A stretch of DNA of 64,000 nt from Paenibacillus sp. JJ-100 (GTDB taxonomy: Bacteria; Bacillota; Bacilli; Paenibacillales; Paenibacillaceae), in assembly GCF_948329825.1 (NCBI RefSeq), contig NZ_CAOJCM010000004.1, positions 186,001 to 250,000 of the forward strand. The letters are read 5' to 3'. Positions 8,807 to 16,004 of the stretch are shown here, in pieces (positions within the stretch are counted from its first letter, which is position 1; each line of letters starts with the position of its first letter). The notes beneath the pieces were generated by a model. The model was not told where the DNA came from. It did no database searches and was given only the letters and a program-made list of their open reading frames with translations. Both the position numbers and the translations under genes were made by a program.

Positions 8807-9268
8807 ATGATTAAAGGGATTTATGAAACACATCTGAACGTTACGGATCTCACAAGATCACATCATTTTTATGAAAATATACTAGGACTATCGCACGCTT
8901 ATGGACAGCCCGAACGTGGCAACTCATTCTATTGGATTGGCGGTGAACGCCATGCCATGTTGGGGCTGTGGGAGAAGGAGCCTGCACAGGTGCAGCGTCA
9001 GCACTTTGCTTTTCACGTATCCCTGGAGGATATGGAACATGCGGTGGACTACCTGGAAAACAAGGGCATTACGACCCGTAATTTTCAGGATGATGATATT
9101 GGGGAGTTGTATGTTTTTGGCTGGATGCCTGCGGTTTCTGTTTATTTCACCGATCCGGATGGTCACTCACTTGAATTCATCGCTGTACTGCCAGACGAAG
9201 CGAAACCTGAGCTTGGCTTGGTGCCATGGAGTGAATGGGAAAGGCTGCATGGGAGGGGGAGCCTATGA
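8807..9268 (+). CDS. VOC (glyoxalase/dioxygenase) superfamily protein
   Basis: The 153-residue protein has the paired beta-alpha-beta-beta-beta modules of the VOC fold: ETHLNVTDLTRSHHFYENILG at the N-terminus and VYFTDPDGHSLEFIAVLP near the end. Metal ligands of the family can be assigned to the early His (THLNV), a middle His (FAFHVS) and the terminal Glu (LEFIAV). It could be a glyoxalase, a fosfomycin-type thiol transferase or a dioxygenase; nothing decides which. The ATG at 8807 has AAGGAA six bases upstream, better than the in-frame ATG at 8786. Its stop overlaps the start of a second VOC gene. Confidence 0.82.
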   Translation: MIKGIYETHLNVTDLTRSHHFYENILGLSHAYGQPERGNSFYWIGGERHAMLGLWEKEPAQVQRQHFAFHVSLEDMEHAVDYLENKGITTRNFQDDDIGELYVFGWMPAVSVYFTDPDGHSLEFIAVLPDEAKPELGLVPWSEWERLHGRGSL

Positions 9269-9981
9269 TGATCGAAGAGGTATTGTTTTATACCGTAAAA
9301 CTGGAGGAACTGCACTATTTTTATGGAGAGACACTGGGGATGAGGGTGTCCAGCATTGATGCAACAGATGGAATCTTTACCGTGCAGGCAGGAATCACCA
9401 AGATGATTTTTAAGCAGTGGAATGATACGTTCGAAGCAGGAAGCAAGAGGATAGAGCCGTTCCCGTTCTATCATTTCGCCTGGATGATCCCGAGGAACCA
9501 GTTTCAGGAAGCGAAGCAGTGGGCGGCGTCACGTGTCACGTTAAGTACAGATGGAGAGCGGGATGAAGCCTATTCCCATAATTGGGACTCGCATTCGCTG
9601 TACTTTGAAGATCCTGCTGGCAATATTGTGGAACTGATTGCTCATCATCGGGAGCATAACGAGCAAGAAGGACCATTCTCCGTGGCGAACATCCTGCAAG
9701 TATGTGAAATAGGGCTGGTTTCAGAGGATGTACCGACTGCTGTAAAAGAACTGGAGAAGATGGGACTCGTCCGTTGGGGTGAGGGGAGTGATACGTTTTC
9801 TCCGGTTGGTGACCGAAAAGGTCTGTTTATTGTAGTTAAGAGGGAACGTGTCTGGTTTTTCTCCAATCAAAAAGCAAAGATTTATCCCCTGGAAGCAACG
9901 ATCCGAGAGACAGGCAAGTTACAATTCGAGCCGGATAACAGCGAATCTTCAGGTTATTCTGTCATCCGCGTGTCCTTATAA
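9265..9981 (+). CDS. Two-module VOC family protein
   Basis: The 238-residue protein is translationally coupled to the previous gene by an ATGA overlap, with GGAGGGGGAG ahead of its ATG. The first half is a recognisable VOC module (EVLFYTVKLEELHYFYGETLGMRVS, then LYFEDPAGNIVELIAHH). The second half, from about residue 145 (ANILQVCEIGLVSEDVPTAVKELEKMGL), reads as a degenerate second module that lacks the usual metal ligands. This suggests a fused, half-active pair acting with the 153-residue neighbour. Substrate is unknown. Confidence 0.78.
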   Translation: MMIEEVLFYTVKLEELHYFYGETLGMRVSSIDATDGIFTVQAGITKMIFKQWNDTFEAGSKRIEPFPFYHFAWMIPRNQFQEAKQWAASRVTLSTDGERDEAYSHNWDSHSLYFEDPAGNIVELIAHHREHNEQEGPFSVANILQVCEIGLVSEDVPTAVKELEKMGLVRWGEGSDTFSPVGDRKGLFIVVKRERVWFFSNQKAKIYPLEATIRETGKLQFEPDNSESSGYSVIRVSL

Positions 9982-10125
9982 TATATCTTTAGATCTTAGA
10001 TCAAATATCGTGTAAAAGGGGAATAAGTATTCAAACTTGATCATGTTATAGAAGTAAACGCTTTATTTATAGAGATCAGGGCAGTACAGCTTAGCTTATA
10101 GCGAAGCTTCATCAGTTGAAGGGGG

Positions 10126-11085
10126 ATGGCAGACTTGGATCGACGTTTGTTAGAAGAGGGACTAGCGACAATAGCGTCCAGTCGGGAACGGACAGGTGAT
10201 CTTTGGCATGCCCATTATGGTGCAGGTGCGATTGCGGCTTACTTTTGGGTACAGGAAAATCGCCTTACGGCCCTGGCCGCTGGCAGCGTTATTGCCGAAG
10301 CAAAAGCGATGCTTCGCCAGCATGGGATACGTATCAGTCCTGCCGCTTCACCTAATGAACGTCTGCCGCTGGAAGAAGCCGAAGTGCGTATTGCAGGCGC
10401 ACTGGAGCACACGATGGGCGAGTTGCACTGGGTTGGGCACCAAGTCATCTATGGTGCAATAAGCCTTAAAGCTATTCGTGAATTGGAAGGATGGGGCACT
10501 GCACAAGAGATCGAACAAATCGCCCAATTCATTCTGTCTTTTGAACGCACACCACCGGGTAGATCCTGGGCCAATACAACGATGAAAGAGATCCGTCATA
10601 TGCGTCTGGAAGAGAAGGGTGGTTTTCCTGAAATTATGCATCCAGTTCAGCTGTCTCAGTTCATTCTGGAGGAATGGGGTGCTATTCGAACGATCTATCA
10701 AGCGGAAGCCCATTATGATCTGATCGGTCATATGTTCACCTATGGACACGCGCTGAATATGCTTTATGAGCTGGGTTACCAAGGCTTGTTTTATCAAGGC
10801 ATTCCCCCTTTTCTCAAAATAGTCAAAGCCTTGCGGCTGAGCCCTCATGTTGTTGTGACGTCAGAGGCAGCTATACTGCAATCTGCTGTGGATGTGCCGC
10901 CATTAACACAAGCTGAGCGTTCACACGCACTGCCACATGAATTGGAATATTGGCTCACGGATCGGCGCTGCCGAGACTGGTATGGCGGGCATGTATTTAA
11001 ATTTCCGTTTAGCTTCTATCACCACGCTAAGAACGGGGGAGCAATGCCTGAGATTTGGGAGAACTTCCGTTATATTATTGCGTGA
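10126..11085 (+). CDS. Unrecognised helical protein with repeated His/YG motifs
   Basis: I do not recognise this 319-residue protein. It appears wholly alpha-helical and soluble, without signal peptide or membrane segments. Similar motifs recur: WHAHYGAGAIAAYF (about 27-40), HWVGHQVIYGAISL (about 100-113) and HYDLIGHMFTYGHAL (about 198-212). A closing WYGGHVFKFPFSFYHHAK lies near residue 290. Clustered His and Tyr suggest an active site or metal site between helical repeats. The ATG at 10126 touches the GAAGGGGG ribosome site, so an in-frame TTG at 10135 may be the true start. It is flanked by VOC genes and closed by a terminator at 11120. Confidence 0.6.
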   Translation: MADLDRRLLEEGLATIASSRERTGDLWHAHYGAGAIAAYFWVQENRLTALAAGSVIAEAKAMLRQHGIRISPAASPNERLPLEEAEVRIAGALEHTMGELHWVGHQVIYGAISLKAIRELEGWGTAQEIEQIAQFILSFERTPPGRSWANTTMKEIRHMRLEEKGGFPEIMHPVQLSQFILEEWGAIRTIYQAEAHYDLIGHMFTYGHALNMLYELGYQGLFYQGIPPFLKIVKALRLSPHVVVTSEAAILQSAVDVPPLTQAERSHALPHELEYWLTDRRCRDWYGGHVFKFPFSFYHHAKNGGAMPEIWENFRYIIA

Positions 11086-11119
11086 ACGTTGATGTGTAAG
11101 AACAAAATAATAATGATTC

Positions 11120-11150
11120 AAAAGCATTGGCCAGATAGGCCAGTGCTTTT
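11120..11150 (+). terminator. Intrinsic terminator
   Basis: AAAAGCATTGGCC pairs with GGCCAGTGCTTTT (one G-T pair) around AGATA. The A and T ends make it usable in both directions. Confidence 0.88.
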
Positions 11151-11180
11151 CGCCATTTATCCACATAAAAACCACGACAA

Positions 11181-11376
11181 TCAACCATATTCCATCCGTA
11201 ATGCCGTCTGCATGAGGGAGAAAAGACGGTAAGATGGTATTATCGGATCAGAAGCAAGGAGAGCAGAGGGAAGCACAACGGGCAAAGGATGATGGGTAAA
11301 GAATCAAAGTGTAAAAGACCAAAGTTGAACGATGCCCACACATAGAGGATCAGGCCAGCGAACTGCTGGCTTTTTT
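11181..11376 (+). repeat. Intergenic repeat element, diverged copy 1, with terminator
   Basis: This is the first and most diverged of three related intergenic elements. It shares CCGTCTGC (11204-11211), GTAAGAT.GTATTATCGGATCA and AGCAAGG with copies at 13224 and 14738. It ends in an intrinsic terminator (GCCAGC / GCTGGC, 11354-11376, six T). It lies directly before the DUF4127 gene. Function unknown: a shared promoter, an attenuated leader or a mobile repeat are all possible. Confidence 0.6.
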
Positions 11377-11446
11377 CAATTTGGTGATTGTTTCCTTGCT
11401 CTGATCGGGTATTGAAGAATATCAAAAAAACAGGAGGCTACATGAA

Positions 11447-13150
11447 ATGAAAACAGTATTGTATGTTCCACTTGATGATCGTCCGGCCAATCTGGACGAC
11501 GTTATTGTACAAGGGAAAGCAGCCGGCATTCACATTCTTACACCGAATCCGAAGGATATCAAGAATCGTTTGGATACGGAGAAAACAACCGATGGCACAA
11601 CGCTTCTTGGTACTTCTACACCCATGTATGGAAACATGTCTAAAATTCATGAATTTATTGTCAAACATGCAGCCAAGGTGGATGGTTTCATTATCTCAAC
11701 CGACATGCTTGCGTACGGCGGACTGATTGGCAGTCGTCAGCTACGGGAAGATGGTGGGGGGACGTATCCGGCGTATGACGATAAAACGATTCGTCTGCTG
11801 GATGTCATTCGCAGTATCAAAACCAAATATCCACGCAAACCGCTGTTTGTGATGGATACGATCATGCGGCTTGCGACAACTTCATTCGCAGACAGCCTGG
11901 CGCTGGATGCGTATAACGAGTCACGTGCTTTGATGCAGCAGCCGCGTCAGACCTACACTAATTTCGAAGATATTATCCAAGGGTATAACGTTTCTCCAGA
12001 AGGGGTTGAGTATGGGGAGACAACCTATTTTGATAAACAGAAATATTACAATACTAGGCAGCATAAGTTCAAAACCAATCGTTACATTCTGGATCAGCTC
12101 GCGCGCACAGGATATATCGATTTCCTTGCCATTGGTGTGGATGATGCCAATACGCAGGGTGTGCAGATCAATGAGATCAAGTATGTTGAAGCACGGATTA
12201 ACGAATGGCTGGGCGGAACGGACGGACAGAATCCAGATCGAGCAATCATTTTGCCGGATGCAGACGGTTTGGGACATGCTCTGGTCGCTCGAATGGCGAA
12301 TCAGCTATTCAGAGGCGGGGCTAAAACGAAGTATGGCGTGAAGTATTACGGACCTCACGGTTCTACCATTATTAACACTTACGAATATATGGATCTACAC
12401 CAAAATGTGGTGCACCACGTCGATATTGTCGGAGGTGTATTAGTAGAGGATAACACAGACTCCAAGGTAGACATGGAGATCATTGCGATTACAGCGTTGG
12501 ATCAGGTTCAAGCAGCGGTGGAGCGTCTGGCGTTTAATGGAGAACAGGGACTTCCTTCAATCCTGATTGATTTTGTAGGCAAAGGGCCTGCGAATGTCGA
12601 GGTGGCTGAAGCGTTGCTGAACAGTCCATATACTGGACGAGTGCTGGGTTACAGTGCCTGGAATACACCGGGGAACAAAATCGGTCTCGCCGTGGGTATG
12701 GCACAATCAAGATATGCTTGGATTACGACAGAAAAGCATGAACCTAAGCTGCGCGAAGCCATGAATGCACACGGTTCGCTGTTGTTCAAACGATTCCTGA
12801 AGGATTACAGCTACAAAGCCGTAGCGATCGCCGATATCCGCACATATTCACGCGCTCATGCGCTCTATACCAATGTGGAAACACTGGCGGATCAGAACAT
12901 GAAGCTGTTCAACTCGAATGAAGATTATGCTCATCTGCAGAACTTACTTCGTGATCTGATGCAGACGCACACCGCTGAACTGGCAAGCAAACCGGCCTTC
13001 CAGCAGGGAAATCCAGCAATTCGCCAAATCTGTGACGGACAGCTGAAGTATGCCACATACCACGGTGCGCTTCTGGAATACAACAACCCGGATTTCACCT
13101 GGGGACGTGCATTTGAAGTTACGCTAAGCCCACAGGTGAGATTGAAGTAG
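11447..13150 (+). CDS. DUF4127 family protein
   Basis: This 567-residue soluble protein begins with the family hallmark KTVLYVPLDDRPAN and continues with conserved blocks such as DGFIISTDMLAYGGLIGSR (about 74-92) and DFLAIGVDDANTQGVQ. Also present are IILPDADGLGHALVARM and GYSAWNTPGNKIGLAVG. The family is widespread in Paenibacillus and Thermoanaerobacterales and has no established activity; the many Asp, His and Asn in turn motifs suggest a hydrolase-like fold, which is inference. CAGGAGG precedes the ATG at 11447. It follows intergenic repeat copy 1, and its transcript should end at 13205-13233. Confidence 0.82.
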   Translation: MKTVLYVPLDDRPANLDDVIVQGKAAGIHILTPNPKDIKNRLDTEKTTDGTTLLGTSTPMYGNMSKIHEFIVKHAAKVDGFIISTDMLAYGGLIGSRQLREDGGGTYPAYDDKTIRLLDVIRSIKTKYPRKPLFVMDTIMRLATTSFADSLALDAYNESRALMQQPRQTYTNFEDIIQGYNVSPEGVEYGETTYFDKQKYYNTRQHKFKTNRYILDQLARTGYIDFLAIGVDDANTQGVQINEIKYVEARINEWLGGTDGQNPDRAIILPDADGLGHALVARMANQLFRGGAKTKYGVKYYGPHGSTIINTYEYMDLHQNVVHHVDIVGGVLVEDNTDSKVDMEIIAITALDQVQAAVERLAFNGEQGLPSILIDFVGKGPANVEVAEALLNSPYTGRVLGYSAWNTPGNKIGLAVGMAQSRYAWITTEKHEPKLREAMNAHGSLLFKRFLKDYSYKAVAIADIRTYSRAHALYTNVETLADQNMKLFNSNEDYAHLQNLLRDLMQTHTAELASKPAFQQGNPAIRQICDGQLKYATYHGALLEYNNPDFTWGRAFEVTLSPQVRLK

Positions 13151-13204
13151 TGGAGTTCCTTCTACTCTATATTTTTACAGACAATATAACCAGCAGCTGG
13201 ATAA

Positions 13205-13233
13205 GACAAGCTACCCTTTTAGCTCGTCTTTTT
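13205..13233 (+). terminator. Intrinsic terminator after the DUF4127 gene
   Basis: GACAAGCTA and TAGCTCGTC pair with one mismatch around CCCTTT, followed by five T. Its 3' arm is the first few bases of repeat copy 2. Confidence 0.75.
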
Positions 13234-13412
13234 ACCGCCCAGACACCTCCTTTATTCGCACAGAAGTCAACCGAATCACCGTCTGCGTGAAGGGAAAAAG
13301 GTTGTAAGATTGTATTATCGGATCAATAGCAAGGGACACACCGAAAGCACATACGCTAATGTACAGACCAGCCAATACGGCTGGTCTTTTTGATGCGGTG
13401 AAGTCGTCCTTG
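13224..13412 (+). repeat. 189-bp intergenic direct repeat, copy 2
   Basis: This segment is nearly identical over its full 189 bases to 14738-14926, in the same orientation. It holds the conserved CCGTCTGC...GTATTATCGGATCA core. An intrinsic terminator GACCAGCC / GGCTGGTC with five T lies at 13366-13391. It lies between the DUF4127 and DUF3238-like genes. Confidence 0.8.
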
Positions 13413-13520
13413 CAATGATTTGAAGGCTTCCTGATAGCAAGAAAAAACTTAAATGTGGGAGGGTAGAGTTTAATTAAACATCATATCGAATGCATTATAT
13501 TTTAAAATGGAGGTTTTTTT

Positions 13521-14108
13521 ATGGCAAATACTATTGAAGTTCGTTTTGCAGCTTTTATTCCTCAAGCATGGATCGAATATATGCGTACATCAAAAGTGAT
13601 TATTCAATACAATGGTAATAATAGGGATTTTACGTATAATACAGAAAATCAACCTGAACTTTCAAAAATGGTTCAGCATATTGTAGTCGATTTTACCAAC
13701 AAGGAGATAAAATACTTTAAATCTACAGGTTCTACTACTGAAAGAACCATCGAAATTTCTAGTGGTAAAGTGTTGCGTCAAGCATATGGTCATGCTCCAG
13801 ATACTGGATTAACTATTTCTAACAAAGTAATTACAAGTTCCTCAGCTTCGTTTTCGCTCCGGGCTAGTGCAGCTAATCCACTTAATAGTGATGCTCCTCC
13901 AATTGATTGGGAATATTCTGTAACAGTAACTAGTCAGGGTAAGGTGACAGTGAAGGGAAGGCATGACGGATATCCTGCTCATGAAATCTATAAACGAGTA
14001 GATAAAGGAACTCCTATCAGAATGTATTCACATGATCCTCGTGTCACTGGTGATACTCCCCTTTCTTTGTTTAGCCCAATGGAGAAAGAAGTTAATAAAA
14101 CTGTATAA
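13521..14108 (+). CDS. DUF3238-like protein
   Basis: The 195-residue protein looks like a DUF3238 member: it opens with EVRFAAFIPQAWIEY and has repeated beta-rich segments (ASFSLRASAANPL, DWEYSVTVTSQGKVTVKGRHDGYPAHEIYK). It has no signal peptide or membrane segment. Function is unknown; in this family the final GRHDGYPAHEIY block is the most constant part. TGGAGG lies eight bases before the ATG. Base composition is clearly more AT-rich than the genes around it, and the gene sits inside a cassette bounded by 189-bp direct repeats, both suggesting acquisition. It faces a membrane-protein gene across a shared terminator. The family name is given with moderate certainty. Confidence 0.6.
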   Translation: MANTIEVRFAAFIPQAWIEYMRTSKVIIQYNGNNRDFTYNTENQPELSKMVQHIVVDFTNKEIKYFKSTGSTTERTIEISSGKVLRQAYGHAPDTGLTISNKVITSSSASFSLRASAANPLNSDAPPIDWEYSVTVTSQGKVTVKGRHDGYPAHEIYKRVDKGTPIRMYSHDPRVTGDTPLSLFSPMEKEVNKTV

Positions 14109-14123
14109 ACACCAAAACTAAAA

Positions 14124-14147
14124 CGAGCTACCTTCAATGGTAGCTCG
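14124..14147. terminator. Bidirectional terminator between convergent genes
   Basis: CGAGCTACC and GGTAGCTCG make a perfect nine-pair stem around TTCAAT. The minus-strand side has the better T-rich tail. It sits between two gene ends only 50 bases apart. Confidence 0.75.
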
Positions 14148-14158
14148 CTATTTAATGC

Positions 14159-14635
14159 TCAATTCAAAGCGATTAAAATTATAAACACCACAATTATTAC
14201 AAAAGAGAATATTAGAAATGACCTGTGATTAAATTGCTTTTGTGCAATCCATATTCCATAAGAGGACATTAGAGACGAAATTAAGAAGAATATGTAAAAA
14301 GGAAATCCTTCTTGAGAAATGGGATAAGCAATACTAGCAAAATTAAAAAATCCAGATAAAATTGGAATAATATAAACTGGAATAATCGCTACAATTGCAA
14401 ATAAAATTGTCTGTGTCCAAAAAAAGTACTTCTTCATTAATTTTAAGAGAAAAATGGATAAGAGAAATAATAGCAAATTTACTGTAAAAAAAGTAGGAGC
14501 GGTCCAAGTAAACAGTTGTCCCCAACTAATCATTTTTTCATTATAAAAAAGAAATAGACTCAGGGTATAAGCAACTACTCCTGCAAAGTAACTAGAGATT
14601 AGTACCCATATATATAATAAATCAGATTTCTTCAT
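14159..14635 (-). CDS. Small polytopic membrane protein, unknown
   Basis: I do not recognise the 158-residue product. It is strongly hydrophobic, with five likely membrane segments (residues about 7-27, 38-62, 72-95, 110-130 and 137-157) and short charged loops. This resembles small integral membrane proteins of unknown role, sometimes linked to immunity or transport. No catalytic motif is visible. GGAGG precedes the ATG on the minus strand. The gene is very AT-rich, like its convergent neighbour, and together they fill the cassette between repeat copies 2 and 3. An immunity-type partner to the DUF3238-like protein is a guess only. Confidence 0.6.
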   Translation of the reverse strand: MKKSDLLYIWVLISSYFAGVVAYTLSLFLFYNEKMISWGQLFTWTAPTFFTVNLLLFLLSIFLLKLMKKYFFWTQTILFAIVAIIPVYIIPILSGFFNFASIAYPISQEGFPFYIFFLISSLMSSYGIWIAQKQFNHRSFLIFSFVIIVVFIILIALN

Positions 14636-14737
14636 TATTTTTCCTCCACTCTTAATATAAAGGTATCACTTTCTTCAATAGTATATTTTTACAGTTTGTT
14701 TGTCTAGTTAAATGAGAAAAAAATCACATAAGGATTG

Positions 14738-14926
14738 TCGTCTTTTTATCTCCCAGATATCTCCCTTATTCGCACAGAAGTCAACCGAATCATCGTCAGC
14801 GTGAAGGGGAAAAGGTTGTAAGATTGTATTATGGGATCAATAGCAAAGGGACACACCGAAAGCACATACGCTAATGTACAGACCATCAAAAGAGCTGGTC
14901 TTTTTGATGCGGTGAAGTTGTCCTTG
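14738..14926 (+). repeat. 189-bp intergenic direct repeat, copy 3
   Basis: Near-identical partner of 13224-13412. The core is kept (TTGTAAGATTGTATTAT then GGATCAATAGCAA). The terminator arms GACCA / TGGTC with a T run (14881-14905) are shorter than in copy 2. It lies immediately before the tailocin control region and upstream of the divergent membrane-protein gene. Confidence 0.8.
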
Positions 14927-15045
14927 ATTTTTGATCCGGTTCCTATACCAATAAGGACAGTGGGGGAAAAGGGGGAGGGCTGAATTACCGTATGGCTGCT
15001 GCTCCATATAGGGGAAGCATTCATTTATTGTAGCTGAAGGGCGAA

Positions 15046-15171
15046 TTGAATGATGTCCCTATAGGAGATACAGTGGCAGCTATGTTTTTCGGCAACGTAT
15101 TATTTCTGGAACAATTGAATACAAGTCAGTCCGAGGGTGAACTGATTGCATTCTCAAACGACCAGGTCTGA
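15046..15171 (+). CDS. Possible small ORF ahead of the tailocin operon
   Basis: A 41-codon frame with a TTG start reads MNDVPIGDTVAAMFF and ends in SEGELIAFSNDQV. AAGGG lies a few bases before the TTG, but there is no ATG and no recognised family. The amino acid mix is protein-like. It may be a real small protein or the remnant of a gene lost between repeat copy 3 and the tail operon. Confidence 0.3.
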   Translation: MNDVPIGDTVAAMFFGNVLFLEQLNTSQSEGELIAFSNDQV

Positions 15172-15190
15172 AGGTTTATTAATAGCATGT

Positions 15191-15239
15191 AAGATTTGAT
15201 ACTATTTCTCATTAGGAAAACTAACTTGTATCAAATCTT
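15191..15239. promoter_or_regulatory. 12-bp inverted repeat before the first tail gene
   Basis: AAGATTTGATAC at 15191-15202 and its exact complement GTATCAAATCTT at 15228-15239 are 25 bases apart and end just before the AAAGGAGG of the first tail gene. It could be a protein-binding dyad or a leader hairpin. No T run follows the second arm, so it is not a simple terminator. Confidence 0.55.
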
Positions 15240-15259
15240 AATCTCAAAGGAGGTGAACC

Positions 15260-15685
15260 ATGACCACAACTCAATTTACAAATTACATTGCCGCAACACT
15301 CTCACATCACTTCCCCAATCTCTCAATTCAACCTGCTATCGGAGTCGATACTCCAAAAAACCAAGGCCTAACCTACCGCCTACTCGCTGCAAAGCTCACA
15401 CGTGAGCGTAGCGATCGATTCGTGCAGTCTCACATCTATGAGATTCGGTGGCTGGATGATAACAATATTCCAGAGGACCTCCCGGACAAGCTCTTTGAAG
15501 CACTGGAGACGATTGAAGTCGAAGGAACACCGTATCGGGCGACAGAACTGCGATGGAAAGCGTGGGGAGAGACACCCAAACTGTGGGTGTATTACACGAT
15601 GCGAACCACCAAAGTGTCGGAGCCCACCAGTCCAATGAAACATCTGGCACAGCGGCCAACTGCATTGAAATCGCTACAGGACTAG
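15260..15685 (+). CDS. Phage tail terminator family protein (XkdJ/DUF6838-like)
   Basis: The 141-residue protein matches the small tail terminator proteins that precede the sheath gene in PBSX-type elements. Its layout is an N-terminal helix (QFTNYIAATLSHHFPNLSIQPAIG), then a beta-rich core with YEIRWLDDNNIPEDLPDKLFEALETI and a closing LWVYYTMRTTK strand. Tail terminators cap the tube at the head-proximal end and stop its growth. AAAGGAGGTGA is a near-perfect ribosome site. As first gene of the tail operon, it is preceded by the 12-bp inverted repeat. No head-joining genes lie upstream, as expected for a tailocin. Confidence 0.72.
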   Translation: MTTTQFTNYIAATLSHHFPNLSIQPAIGVDTPKNQGLTYRLLAAKLTRERSDRFVQSHIYEIRWLDDNNIPEDLPDKLFEALETIEVEGTPYRATELRWKAWGETPKLWVYYTMRTTKVSEPTSPMKHLAQRPTALKSLQD

Positions 15686-15764
15686 TATGAATGTTTAGTT
15701 TAATTTTCAGATGAATATCTAGTGTGGATATTTGGTTTCTGAACTTATGTAAGGAGGACTTATC

Positions 15765-16004
15765 ATGAAAGGATTAGGAGGCGCAATGGCGATGTTTACC
15801 AAGAAAGAAACAGAACGCAAAAATCTTGAAACAGTGCAGCAGTCTATTGATACAAAATACAACAAAGCACAGTTTGCCGAAGCCCGGCAGTTTGACCGAT
15901 TGGAGAAAGATATTTTGGCAGCTATTCTATTGGAAGAGAAGACGTACACTGTGCAAGAAGCACAGCAACATATCCAACAATTTATGAATGAGGAGGCACA
16001 ATAA
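15765..16004 (+). CDS. Small conserved protein before the tail sheath
   Basis: This 79-residue, highly charged helical protein (TKKETERKNLETVQQSIDTKYN... TYTVQEAQQHIQQFMNEEAQ) sits in the slot where many PBSX-like loci have a short gene of unknown role before the sheath. No domain is recognised. AAGGAGG lies ahead of the ATG. Its stop overlaps the sheath start by one base (TAATG), so the two are translationally coupled, suggesting a matched role such as a sheath or tube assembly factor. That role is inference. Confidence 0.7.
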   Translation: MKGLGGAMAMFTKKETERKNLETVQQSIDTKYNKAQFAEARQFDRLEKDILAAILLEEKTYTVQEAQQHIQQFMNEEAQ

